47,586 nucleotides of DNA from Bacteroidota bacterium. Its GTDB lineage: Bacteria > Bacteroidota > Bacteroidia > UBA7662. Shown in pieces: positions 7,405 to 16,897 of this stretch. Where the stretch lies: the NCBI GenBank assembly GCA_016868875.1, contig VGFN01000002.1, positions 1 to 47,586 of the forward strand, in the 5' to 3' direction. How positions within the stretch are numbered: the first letter of the stretch is position 1; each line of letters begins with the position of its first letter. The translations under genes were made by a program, and so were the position numbers. The notes beneath the pieces are model-generated. The model searched no databases. It saw only the letters and a list, made by a program, of their open reading frames with translations, and was not told where the DNA came from.

Positions 7405-10400
7405 ATGATGTCGAATTTTAAGGGTTGGTTGATTTCGGCGTTGCTACTGACACTTACTTGGTTAGCGGTACCCGATGTCCAGGCCTCTCACATTCTAGGT
7501 GGTGAAATTTCTTACAAATGTTTGGGGGGCGGTCTCTTTGAATTCACCATCAAAGTTTACCGTGACTGCGCTGGTATTCCATGGTCTCAAACGGCCTTGG
7601 CCCTGCAGGGACCTCATGGGACAACCAATTTACCAATTTTGCCGGGTTCTCCGGAAGATATCTCCCCCCGATGTCCAGGGAACAATTACCTAAGTTGCAA
7701 CCCCCCTGCCAATGCCTCCAATCAGAATCAAGGCTCGGTAGCCCGATATATTTTCAGAGGGATTGTGGACCTTTCCGCTCTTGGCCCCGCACCTCCTGCT
7801 GGATATACCTTTCATACCACCCAAACCGGAAACGGGATACCGTGTTGCCGACCAGAAATCAACAACAGCACCGCGTCCAACGGTAGCCAGACGTTGGTGG
7901 TCAAAATGTTCCCATACCGCGATCCAATAACCAATGTTACGCTTACCCCTGCTCAGCTTTGCGACAAATCTCCTGAATTCGCGACGGACCCCACGGCCTT
8001 TTCGACCCTTAACCCAATCGATACTATTTATTTGCAGTCGCTGGCCTTTGATGCAGACCTTGACAGCACTTCATTTGGCATCGATTTTCCGTTGGGTACC
8101 TCACCTACCGCACCCTATTCCTATAACAACGGATACAGTCAGGGTAATCCCTTGCCTGGTTTGCTCGGACCGCCTTTGGTGAGTGCCACAAATTTCCCGA
8201 TTAATTTGACCACCGGAGAAATTGTGTACAAGCCTACAACACAAGGTACGTTTGTCACCATTATCAAGGTATCGGCGTACCGCTGCGGGCAGAAGATCGC
8301 CGAGGTTTATAGGGACTTCAGCCTGAAGATTCTGCCCAATCCCCCCGTTTCTCCACCGGTCTTTAACCCAAGCGGTCCTTTGGGGGGTATTTTCAGTCAG
8401 CGACCTCCGATTATCGAATCACCGTTTCCTGCCATTAGCGGGATTCCCACATTCGAGGGGACATTCTATGCGGGGGATACTATCGAAAGCTTCATCAATG
8501 TAGCCGATCCTTTTCCGTCCCTTTCTGGAAATCCCAACAATCCATCCACTTGGGTACCGATCCAACAAACGGTCAATGTCTTCGTTCGAGGAAGTCAGTT
8601 GGCAACCAATTTCCCTGCCCTCAACAACTGTGCCCAGCCACCCTGTGCACGATTGCAGCGTATAACCGATAATTCGTTGCCACCCAATCCGCCAGCCGTT
8701 CCCATCAACACCATCAATTACGGGAACGGAACACCGGCGGGGAATGGTTTCTCCGGGCTGGTGCAAAGCGGTGTTAAACTCGTTTGGGCTACGGATTGTT
8801 CGAACCTGCCCAAGAGCCTTGGGGTATGCGGGGTTCAGAATTCGAGTAACAAATTTCAGATCAATGCGTTTGATGACAATTGCCCGATCGAAGGTAGAGA
8901 CTCCAGGGTTTATACCTACAAGCTCATGAATGTGCGTGAATTGGGTACCGTTAAACTGCGTGGTGTTTCCGTTTCTCCTACCAATGACTCGGTGACTATT
9001 TATTGGGATAATCCATTGGGTGGTCCACCTTCCGGCTCGAGCCTGGGGGCGTTAATTGATACGGTGACCATCGATCCTTTGGATATCTTGAATTATAGCA
9101 CGCAGACCGCAGCCTATCAACGAGCCAAGTCCGTCGCAAGGCGCAAATATTCTTTCAAGGCCTACCGATTGTACCGTAGAGCCTTGGACCGATACACGGG
9201 GGCTTTGGCTGGAAATTGGGAGAAAGTTGATTCCTTGTTGGTGGTGGATTCCAGCAAAATTGTGGATGCTACCCCTAGCCTCAACCTAACCGACTTCGAC
9301 TACATGTACCGGGTTGGGGTCGTTTCTCGTTGTGATTCGGTCGAATATATTTCCGACAGCCTCAAGACGATCCGGGGCGAGGTTGTTTATAACATCTTCT
9401 CGGTACAAAGTACCTTCAATTGGGATTCCATGCGGACCAGAAATCCGTACATACCGGCCAATTGTTTGCCTCGTTACTATATCCAAAAGCAATCCACTTT
9501 TACGGCCCCAGGGGTTTGGTTAAATGTGGACACCTTTGAGGCCACAGGGAATTTGCCTTATGTGTACCGCGAGACCACCAACATTCCCTGCCAAGACACG
9601 ATTTTGTTCAGGGCAGGTTTACCGGATGTCAACGGGACGGTTTACTGGAGTACAACCCCCAATTTAGCATTAAGGCAACAAAACCCGATTCAACCGGTTC
9701 GCCTCCAAAGGGTATCGGTGGATACCTTGCCGAACGGTACGGGACAATTTGGAATTCACATGAATTGGGTTGCGGGTCCATCGCGGGCGCTTGGTGGTTA
9801 TAACATCTATAACGTGGTAGATTCCAGTTCCTCCCTGGCGGATTCCATTGCTCAGCATTGGGGGTACGACAGTACATCGTTTCTTCTGTACGATCCGGCC
9901 TGCGATCCCTACGCTAGGCCTGTATGGTTGACCGTTGCGGGGGAGGATTCTTGCAGGCTTACCTTGGGCTCTTACGATACCTCCAACTACCACAATACCA
10001 TGTACAATTACACAGAGTACGTGTATTGCAGCCTCCAAAGGGGGATGCATGTGCTATGGAATCACTATTACCGTTGGTACCCAGGACTGCTGAAATATCG
10101 AATTTACCGAGCTGAACCGGCTGCGGCTACTGGGTTTGTGTTGATTGACTCCATATCCCCGGCCCCTTACGATAGCCTGAATCGGTACATTGATCGTTCC
10201 GATCTCCCCAACGGAAATACCTATTGTTATCGAATCGAGGCGGTCCACGCGTCAGGCTTGACTTCCCTGTCCATAGCAGCATGCGATACGGTGGATAATC
10301 CGGTGGTGCGCTATAACCATATCCGTCGTATTTCAATCGACACCACCAGCGGCTATTTGCATTTGAAATACATTTTCAATCCGGTTGAAATTGCGGAATA

Positions 10401-11232
10401 TTTTGTATTGCAAAGGCGTATTGCTGACCGCGATTTTTCCACCATCGACACCTTTAGGGTTAATGATTTGGACCTAAGTACCGGCGTTCCTACAATTAAT
10501 TATGTTGATTCGACTGCTAAACCGGATCGTGAGGTCTATCAGTACCGCATGATTGTCCAGGATGTTTGCGGAATTAGCATTGATACCTCGGGAATATTCT
10601 CCAATCTCTTTTTGACAGGGGAGGTGGAACCACGGATTTATCCTAAATCAGGAACTGCCTTGCGTTGGCAGGTGGAGCATACCTGGCCTGAGGGAATTGC
10701 CGGATATGTTTTGTTGAGGGATGATTCAGCGGTGAACCGGAACAGATCCTTTGTTCCTGTGGCCACTATCTCAAGCCCCGTGCAACGGCAATGGGTCGAC
10801 ACCATTCCCCAAGATCCTGCGGATGTCACCTACCGGGCTTTGGGTAGATACCAATACTATGTAAAGGCTTTAGAGGTTGATCCTAATCTTGAGGATTTTA
10901 CCCAAGAGGAAATTTATTCCAATGTTTTCAACATTATTCATCCCCCAAGGTTATTCTTACCAACAGCCTTTGTGCCAGGTTCTGGAATCAATGGTTTGTT
11001 CAAGCCTATTGGCTTCTTCTTAGATCCCAACAAAGAATTCAAACTAGAATTGTACAACCGTTGGGGTCAATTGCAATATGAGACCAATGATGTTTTTGGA
11101 TCATGGGATGGAACCAACATGAACGGCGATCCTGTTCCTCAAGACACCTATGTGTACCGTGTCATCTTTACAGGGAGAGACGAGAAGGTTTACAATCTTA
11201 ATTCCTCCGTTGTTTTGATCCGCAACAAATAA
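7405..11232 (+). CDS. Giant secreted multidomain protein with T9SS type B (CHU_C) sorting tail, copy 1
   Basis: From the ATG at 7405 the product is 1275 residues with a clear signal peptide (cleavage near DVQA-SHILGG). The mature N-terminus has the Bacteroidota surface-protein pattern GGEISYKCLGGGLFEFTIKVYRDC, followed by Cys-containing beta-rich repeats and several fibronectin-III-like segments (for example around residues 500-600, 780-900 and 900-1000) with NYIYRAE/YRLYRRA-type strands. The last ~85 residues (LYNRWGQLQYETNDVFGSWDGT ... QDTYVYRV) are a gliding-motility-associated C-terminal domain, the type B signal for T9SS export across the outer membrane. The usual PNGDG motif at its start is altered to VPGSGING. 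No catalytic motif is visible; adhesive or structural role is inference. The next gene is a paralogue 30 bases downstream. Confidence 0.88.
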   Translation: MMSNFKGWLISALLLTLTWLAVPDVQASHILGGEISYKCLGGGLFEFTIKVYRDCAGIPWSQTALALQGPHGTTNLPILPGSPEDISPRCPGNNYLSCNPPANASNQNQGSVARYIFRGIVDLSALGPAPPAGYTFHTTQTGNGIPCCRPEINNSTASNGSQTLVVKMFPYRDPITNVTLTPAQLCDKSPEFATDPTAFSTLNPIDTIYLQSLAFDADLDSTSFGIDFPLGTSPTAPYSYNNGYSQGNPLPGLLGPPLVSATNFPINLTTGEIVYKPTTQGTFVTIIKVSAYRCGQKIAEVYRDFSLKILPNPPVSPPVFNPSGPLGGIFSQRPPIIESPFPAISGIPTFEGTFYAGDTIESFINVADPFPSLSGNPNNPSTWVPIQQTVNVFVRGSQLATNFPALNNCAQPPCARLQRITDNSLPPNPPAVPINTINYGNGTPAGNGFSGLVQSGVKLVWATDCSNLPKSLGVCGVQNSSNKFQINAFDDNCPIEGRDSRVYTYKLMNVRELGTVKLRGVSVSPTNDSVTIYWDNPLGGPPSGSSLGALIDTVTIDPLDILNYSTQTAAYQRAKSVARRKYSFKAYRLYRRALDRYTGALAGNWEKVDSLLVVDSSKIVDATPSLNLTDFDYMYRVGVVSRCDSVEYISDSLKTIRGEVVYNIFSVQSTFNWDSMRTRNPYIPANCLPRYYIQKQSTFTAPGVWLNVDTFEATGNLPYVYRETTNIPCQDTILFRAGLPDVNGTVYWSTTPNLALRQQNPIQPVRLQRVSVDTLPNGTGQFGIHMNWVAGPSRALGGYNIYNVVDSSSSLADSIAQHWGYDSTSFLLYDPACDPYARPVWLTVAGEDSCRLTLGSYDTSNYHNTMYNYTEYVYCSLQRGMHVLWNHYYRWYPGLLKYRIYRAEPAAATGFVLIDSISPAPYDSLNRYIDRSDLPNGNTYCYRIEAVHASGLTSLSIAACDTVDNPVVRYNHIRRISIDTTSGYLHLKYIFNPVEIAEYFVLQRRIADRDFSTIDTFRVNDLDLSTGVPTINYVDSTAKPDREVYQYRMIVQDVCGISIDTSGIFSNLFLTGEVEPRIYPKSGTALRWQVEHTWPEGIAGYVLLRDDSAVNRNRSFVPVATISSPVQRQWVDTIPQDPADVTYRALGRYQYYVKALEVDPNLEDFTQEEIYSNVFNIIHPPRLFLPTAFVPGSGINGLFKPIGFFLDPNKEFKLELYNRWGQLQYETNDVFGSWDGTNMNGDPVPQDTYVYRVIFTGRDEKVYNLNSSVVLIRNK

Positions 11233-11262
11233 TTCTATCCAGAGTATTCTATTAACTAGGCA

Positions 11263-14200
11263 ATGAGGCATACAGTAAAAACTATCGCAGTATTTGCGTT
11301 TTCTTTCGTTGGGTTCATGTTGGCCACATTATGGGGTAATGCCCAAGCCTTTCGTGGCGGGGATCTTACCTACCGTTGCCTTGGCGGGAGTGGGCAGTTT
11401 GAATTTACGGCTGGGGTTTATGTGACCTGCCCCGATACAGTAACCATTGGGGGCACCCTTAGGGTACGGCCGTTTCGGGATTCTCTGGTCCTTTATCAAA
11501 CCTACCGAACCCCGTGGTCCGATACCATTATTCAAAAGGGTTGGCTTCGATTCCAACCGGTAGAATGTTATAGCATTGCCGACTCCTCTTTTCCCAGGAT
11601 TACACCGATACCCGCAGGTAACTGCAACAGTCCTGGTTCGGTGATCAAGAATGTATGGCGCATGGTCTTTAGAGGAGTGATTGATTTGGATCCTGTTACG
11701 GTTCCCGCCAGCGGTTATACTTTTTTTGTACCGCACGTTTCAGAAGCAAGGTCTGTGGTCGGCGGTATCCCTGGTGGACTTTTGTCCAGGGGTTTGTTTA
11801 CCATTGATCCAGCGGACAATTTGAATGCAGGAGCGGTGGGGCCGGTGGCCCGCTTGGCGGTCAAAATGTTTGGCTTTGCGGGATTACGTCCTCAATTTCT
11901 TTGCGATTCTACCCCAATTTTTTACAACGATCCGAACGCCATGTTCATTGCCAACCCCAATTCGTTTGTATCGGATTCCGTGACCGTGGCAAATTTTGCG
12001 GTGGAAGGGAATTTCTATGATTCAGTGAGTTATCATTTGGGCGGACCCATTTACGATACAGCGGCACCCCGATCATCGGCCTACGATGCAAGTGCAGCTT
12101 TCAATTCATCGGTTAGCCCGTCAGGGCTTTTCAATCTTAACCCATTGACTGGGGAGTTTAGCTTCAAGCCGTTGATACGATTTGGGGGACAAACCGCCTC
12201 GCGGTACCATTGGGGAATTACCGTGCGCAGTTGGAGATGTAATTCGTTGTTATCCGAGGTTTACCGAGAATTTGTTACCGATGTAATTCAAAGACCCACA
12301 AGTGGTCGAATACCTCCTTTCTTGGAGAATCAAAAGCCTCCTTATTTTGCAAGCAACACTCGTTTTTTGCGTGAATATTATGTGGAGGATACGGTCAATC
12401 AGAATCTGTTGATCGGCGACGACGTTCCTTTTGGATTGCCCCCAGGCACTGATAATTATCTTTCGATAGGAATCAAGAGCCCCTTCATGACCTTGGCTAC
12501 GGCGTCGGGGACAGGTACACCCAGCCCGGCAGTTTCTTCCACTACCGTAACGATACCCTTCTCCCCGGGGAGAACGGACCTGCCATCCGACCAAATTGCG
12601 CCTAACGGCATAAGTATTGGTTACGGTTACAGCGCGATCAATTCAACCTCTTTGCGATTAGGCTGGGTTTCGCGTTGCGATACAGTCTTTCGGAACGCTT
12701 GCTACAACCACAGTCGGCTTATTCCCTTTCTGGTGACGGCCGCGGATGTCACTCCCCCGCTTTTTGGTAAGCAGCCTAGGATTTTTAATATTCGAATGCG
12801 CAATTTGCCGCCACTGCCTGAGCCCGAGTTTGTGGCTGTCTCGGTAGGCGATGAAAATGATCGGGTACGTTTGTATTTCAAATCGCGAATCGATACGGTC
12901 ACGGTGGATCCGCTGGATAGTCTTAACAATATTTTAGACGGGCGAGGTTTGAATGCGGCACAACTCAAAGCGAAATCGGTGAACCGTCGTTTAAACTCCT
13001 TTAATTCGTATCAAGTTTACCGCAGTGAATTCCCCAATGGCCCTTGGATTTCGGTTCCAAACGGTTCCATTACCGACCCTTTTGCCAATACCTTTGAGGA
13101 TACCGATCCTACATTGCGGTTGAGGGACAGGAATTATTACTACAAGATCCTCACCCTAAGCGGTTGTGATATCAATCTTCGTTTTAGTGAGAGTATCGTA
13201 ATCAAAACCTTGGGAGGAAACTACACCAATGACAAACCTAATCTTCGAGGCGTGCTTGTTTGGGATACCATGGGAATTGCAAATCGACAGTACCTGTTGG
13301 ATACCACTCAAATTCAAGAGCGCTGGCCAATGGCCTTTGCATGGGATTCACTCAAGGTTGTCAGCGGAATTCCAAGAATTGATTCAACATTGCCCTTTTT
13401 ATTCTGCAACGATTCTTTGAATTATCGGGTTGGTGTTTATGATAACGGCACAGGCTTTGCTGGAGCGATTTATTGGAGTCGCTGGATTGGAGCTCGCTTT
13501 ATTTTACCTGATGCTTTGAGGATAAAGTATGTTTCGGTAGATACCAGTGGAATAGGGGATACCCTGCAAATTGCCTGGTATCCGGAAGTGGATACGCTGC
13601 GGGATTTTGTGGAGTTGAGGTTTTTCCCAGTGGTTCCTGGCTCTTTGCCCTTAGCTACCTTAACGAATCGAAACGGCACCACCCTGGAGTTGGATTCCAC
13701 CTTCCAGGGTTTTGTGGGTCTTAGTGCATCAGACCCCAATTTTCAGGCAATCATCCTCAATGCTTTGGATACCTGTTTAAACCCGGGAGAAAGGTCCGGA
13801 GAACATCGGGTGGTGAATGTGGAAGCGGTCGCGGATCCTTGCCTAAACAAAATCAATTTGTCTTGGCGCGAATACGAGGGTTGGAATGATTTACTCTATT
13901 ATTTGGTTTATCGAAGAGAGGATCCTGACCTCCCGTGGCAACTTTTGGATACGGTCACCGGGAGTTCGTATGATGACATCGATACGGCTCTTGAATTAGG
14001 TAAAACCTACCGTTACTTTTTGGTTGCCCACAACCAAAGGGGTTATGAGTCGTTTTCGAATATGGATACGGCTTTGTACGATGTCCCCAAACCGCTGTTT
14101 TCCTGTATCGAGTCAGCCTCTGTGGATACGGTTACCTTTGACAAAGTCAATATTCGGTTCAATATTCCGCAAGATGCCTCGATTGGGCGTTTGGAGCTTT

Positions 14201-15075
14201 ATCGCAAGGACGGGGAGAATGGCAACTACCGGTTTATAGATACCCTTACCTCACCGACAGCTGCATCAGGATCAGCGGGCGCTTATTGGCTGTACACCTA
14301 CACGGACAATTCCGCTAGGAGGCCGCAAGAGGTTATATATACCTACAAGGTACATGTCTATGACGTTTGCTATTTGATTTCGGATACCTCCAATGAATTT
14401 TCCTGCCTACAGATTCGTGCAGGTTTACCGGATAACTATACCAATATTTTGTTATGGGATCGATTGGTGCATTACCTAAGTTATGATAGCCTTCCAAGAG
14501 CGCGTAACAGGGGGGGGATTGTGGACAGCTTTACGGTCTACCGTGACGTGGTTTTTACGGGAGGATTAGCGAATTACACGGCATTGCCGCTTCGTAAAAC
14601 AGGTATTTTGCCTATTTGGAAGCCTTTGTATGAATACGGTGATCGGGTTGACAATTTGCCAACGGACGAAGGGTTGTTTGATTATTATGTGGTCGCCGTT
14701 GAGAGGGATAACCCCTGGGAATTTGTGGGTCGGAGTGCTTCCAACAAAGTTCGCCTACGGCAGGAACCCAGGATTTTTGCGCCAACAGGAATTTTGGGTG
14801 GCTCTACAGGCTCCAACGGCGAATTCCGCCCGGCTTTTAATTATAACATTGCGGGTGACAGCAGTTATTTCCTTAAAATTATTAATCGTTGGGGAAAGGT
14901 TATTTTAGAAACTAAGAATAGGGACTTGGGCTGGAAAGGCTATGTGGGGGAAACCCAGGATGAGTCCGGGGAAAGAGCTCTGCAAGACACTTACATCTAT
15001 CAAGTGCAGTTCAGAGGCGCTGACAACAATCTTTACAAACTCAAGGGGAATTTAACCTTGATCTGGAAGGATTGA
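11263..15075 (+). CDS. Giant secreted multidomain protein with T9SS type B-like sorting tail, copy 2
   Basis: A 1270-residue paralogue of the preceding gene. Signal peptide about residues 1-29 (ending GNAQA); the mature protein opens with FRGGDLTYRCLGGSGQFEFT, aligning with copy 1. Both copies share a central block with DTVT[IV]DPLDxLN, then KSVxRR, xSF and Y[QR][VL]YR. The C-terminus (INRWGKVILETKN ... LQDTYIYQVQFRG ... LTLIWKD) is a CHU_C/type B domain with a degraded front half. No enzyme motif is seen. The 30-base gap to copy 1 suggests co-transcription. Its stop lies inside the 3' end of the convergent DUF3109 gene (24-base overlap). Likely a surface-exposed or released filament or adhesin-like protein, by inference only. 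Confidence 0.86.
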   Translation: MRHTVKTIAVFAFSFVGFMLATLWGNAQAFRGGDLTYRCLGGSGQFEFTAGVYVTCPDTVTIGGTLRVRPFRDSLVLYQTYRTPWSDTIIQKGWLRFQPVECYSIADSSFPRITPIPAGNCNSPGSVIKNVWRMVFRGVIDLDPVTVPASGYTFFVPHVSEARSVVGGIPGGLLSRGLFTIDPADNLNAGAVGPVARLAVKMFGFAGLRPQFLCDSTPIFYNDPNAMFIANPNSFVSDSVTVANFAVEGNFYDSVSYHLGGPIYDTAAPRSSAYDASAAFNSSVSPSGLFNLNPLTGEFSFKPLIRFGGQTASRYHWGITVRSWRCNSLLSEVYREFVTDVIQRPTSGRIPPFLENQKPPYFASNTRFLREYYVEDTVNQNLLIGDDVPFGLPPGTDNYLSIGIKSPFMTLATASGTGTPSPAVSSTTVTIPFSPGRTDLPSDQIAPNGISIGYGYSAINSTSLRLGWVSRCDTVFRNACYNHSRLIPFLVTAADVTPPLFGKQPRIFNIRMRNLPPLPEPEFVAVSVGDENDRVRLYFKSRIDTVTVDPLDSLNNILDGRGLNAAQLKAKSVNRRLNSFNSYQVYRSEFPNGPWISVPNGSITDPFANTFEDTDPTLRLRDRNYYYKILTLSGCDINLRFSESIVIKTLGGNYTNDKPNLRGVLVWDTMGIANRQYLLDTTQIQERWPMAFAWDSLKVVSGIPRIDSTLPFLFCNDSLNYRVGVYDNGTGFAGAIYWSRWIGARFILPDALRIKYVSVDTSGIGDTLQIAWYPEVDTLRDFVELRFFPVVPGSLPLATLTNRNGTTLELDSTFQGFVGLSASDPNFQAIILNALDTCLNPGERSGEHRVVNVEAVADPCLNKINLSWREYEGWNDLLYYLVYRREDPDLPWQLLDTVTGSSYDDIDTALELGKTYRYFLVAHNQRGYESFSNMDTALYDVPKPLFSCIESASVDTVTFDKVNIRFNIPQDASIGRLELYRKDGENGNYRFIDTLTSPTAASGSAGAYWLYTYTDNSARRPQEVIYTYKVHVYDVCYLISDTSNEFSCLQIRAGLPDNYTNILLWDRLVHYLSYDSLPRARNRGGIVDSFTVYRDVVFTGGLANYTALPLRKTGILPIWKPLYEYGDRVDNLPTDEGLFDYYVVAVERDNPWEFVGRSASNKVRLRQEPRIFAPTGILGGSTGSNGEFRPAFNYNIAGDSSYFLKIINRWGKVILETKNRDLGWKGYVGETQDESGERALQDTYIYQVQFRGADNNLYKLKGNLTLIWKD

Positions 15076-15630
15076 TGCCAGGGTATTCAATTCATCGTAC
15101 CAGGCCTGACCGTAACGCCTAATTAAGGCGTCTTTGACGAATTGATAGATGGGCATCTTTCCTCCGCCTTGGGGATTGCATGCAGAAGCGCATATGTCCC
15201 AACGGTGGTATTGCAAAGCCTCTCCTGCATTCAATTTCTGAACGCGAACAGGATAGAGGTGGCATGAAATCGGCTTCCGAAAATCCGATTGCCCTTGTTT
15301 CCAAGATTCTTCAATCCCGCATTTCCATAGACCGGAGCCGTCTTTGCAGGCAAAAACACAGGCCCGTCCTCCCAAGGTTTGGGTAACCGGCTCGCCATCA
15401 GGATCCCTTTCAAAGAAGCCCTGATTTCGGATTTGATCGACGGCCTCTTGGGGTAGGTATGGCAGTATTTGATCAAGGTTCCTTTGGAGAATACCCAGTT
15501 CCTCCTCTTCGAGTGGAGCGCCGAGATCACCTTCCTCGCAACAAGCTCCTTTGCAATGGGCCAAGGAGCAGGCGAAATGTTCGTCCAAAAGGTCTTTGGA
15601 TACAAGGACGCCTTGATGTTCAAAAATCAT
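15052..15630 (-). CDS. DUF3109 family Cys-rich protein
   Basis: A 192-residue protein beginning MIFEHQGVLVSKDLLDEHF; an in-frame TTG at 15648 would add six residues but the ATG at 15630 matches the family start. Conserved cysteine clusters are visible: C-x3-C-x3-CC (LAHCKGACCEEGD), RACVFAC, WKCGIEE, ISCHLYPVRV and ICASACNPQ. The pattern resembles YkgJ-like metal- or cluster-binding proteins, and DUF3109 has no established role. It is the third gene of a minus-strand run after sixA and the Omp85 barrel (39-base gap), and its 3' end overlaps the convergent giant T9SS gene by 24 bases. Confidence 0.88.
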   Translation of the reverse strand: MIFEHQGVLVSKDLLDEHFACSLAHCKGACCEEGDLGAPLEEEELGILQRNLDQILPYLPQEAVDQIRNQGFFERDPDGEPVTQTLGGRACVFACKDGSGLWKCGIEESWKQGQSDFRKPISCHLYPVRVQKLNAGEALQYHRWDICASACNPQGGGKMPIYQFVKDALIRRYGQAWYDELNTLASILPDQG

Positions 15631-15669
15631 GGTATTCGTTTGAGGCAAAGTTCAGGAAGAAATTTCGGT

Positions 15670-16896
15670 TCAAAACGCTTCGTTGACTTCAAAATACACG
15701 CCGACCTGCCCATCGATGGTCCGCGCGTAATCGATTCTCAACAAAGTACCGGCTGAAGGGTTGGGCAGGAATCGCAAACCACCGCCCAAAGATTGTCTAG
15801 GCATACGTTCGACTACGGATTCCCAAGTGTTCCCGCTTTGGCCCGCGCCCCAATAAAGGTTCCATCCCAGACGCTTGCCCCACATTCCTCGAAGTTCATT
15901 CTCGATAACCCACGTGCGTTGGCCCCTTGCGTAACCTCTGAAATAGCCTCGTAACAAATTATCGCCACCTAAAGCAGGCATTTCCCTGAAAGAGACACCT
16001 TGGCCGGCACTGTGCAAAAAAATACGATGGGCCCAAACGACATCGTCCAAGGGCCCCTTGGGGTTAGCCCGGTTGCGTAGGGGTTGATATCGCCGTAGGT
16101 CGAGGTTCCATTGGGTGTATGCAGGGTTAAGGTTGGACCATCGTGGGTGCATGCGGTAGGCAAACTCGTACCAATGTCCTTGTCTGGGGTTGATCAATTG
16201 TAGGCGGGTATCGTGAACCCAACGCGCTCCCAATCCGACGGTCGAGTGGCCCTCGTAGCCGGGGGGTCGTTGCCATTGCCGTGTCGTTGGATCTTCTTCC
16301 CAGGCCGTATGGTACATGCTGTTGAAGCGCAGAACCGGTCCAATGAAATGGGAACTGTGGGCGATACGGGTGAGCAGGGTTGCATGAAGGTTGAGGGTTT
16401 CAAAGCGGTACGGTATGAAATGCTCGGGGCTAACCTCCGTTTCAAGGCCGTAATAGCGATCAAAGAAATTGCGCCACCCCAAGTTCCATTGAATAATGTG
16501 ACGATCGTTGCCAATCGAAAGCAAGCCCGATTGAGTCAAAATCCATTGTTTGCGTTGGGTATAGGCTCCGGCAACACTGATTTGCGATTTCCTTGCCAAA
16601 GGATCTTGGTTGAGTTGTGTTGCATAGAAGACCCCGCCACCAACCAAGATTCCCGTTTCGGGTGAGCGTCCAAATGCCGGGGATGGAAGTACCTTGGAAT
16701 TAGCGAGGTTGGTTAGTTTATCATACCAGCTGTTATGGCCTTGTCGGACCGAATCGTCTTGGATTAGGTTGGAATCCGAAGGAGTCGTCTGCCTTAGGAA
16801 ATTAGAGAGCGTACCCGCTATTCCATTCGCAATTCCATTTGGGATAACCGAAGTGCCACAGACCGCTAAACTGAAAATAAAGGCGGAATGGCGCAT
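15670..16896 (-). CDS. POTRA-less Omp85-type outer-membrane barrel
   Basis: Starting at the ATG at 16896 (MRHSAFIFSLAVCG, a signal peptide) the protein is 408 residues. The C-terminal half is a surface antigen D15/Omp85 barrel: LGGDNLLRGYFRGYARGQ is the loop-6 (V/L)RG(F/Y) motif, followed by ENELRG, GGGLRFLPNPSAGTLLRIDYA and a terminal aromatic FEVNEAF. There is no room for POTRA domains before the barrel, so it belongs to the class described as Omp85 without an N-terminal domain rather than BamA. The start codon is one base after the sixA stop, indicating tight coupling. A longer frame extends into sixA but would lack the signal peptide at its N-terminus. Substrate unknown. Confidence 0.82.
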   Translation of the reverse strand: MRHSAFIFSLAVCGTSVIPNGIANGIAGTLSNFLRQTTPSDSNLIQDDSVRQGHNSWYDKLTNLANSKVLPSPAFGRSPETGILVGGGVFYATQLNQDPLARKSQISVAGAYTQRKQWILTQSGLLSIGNDRHIIQWNLGWRNFFDRYYGLETEVSPEHFIPYRFETLNLHATLLTRIAHSSHFIGPVLRFNSMYHTAWEEDPTTRQWQRPPGYEGHSTVGLGARWVHDTRLQLINPRQGHWYEFAYRMHPRWSNLNPAYTQWNLDLRRYQPLRNRANPKGPLDDVVWAHRIFLHSAGQGVSFREMPALGGDNLLRGYFRGYARGQRTWVIENELRGMWGKRLGWNLYWGAGQSGNTWESVVERMPRQSLGGGLRFLPNPSAGTLLRIDYARTIDGQVGVYFEVNEAF

Positions 16897-16897
16897 G

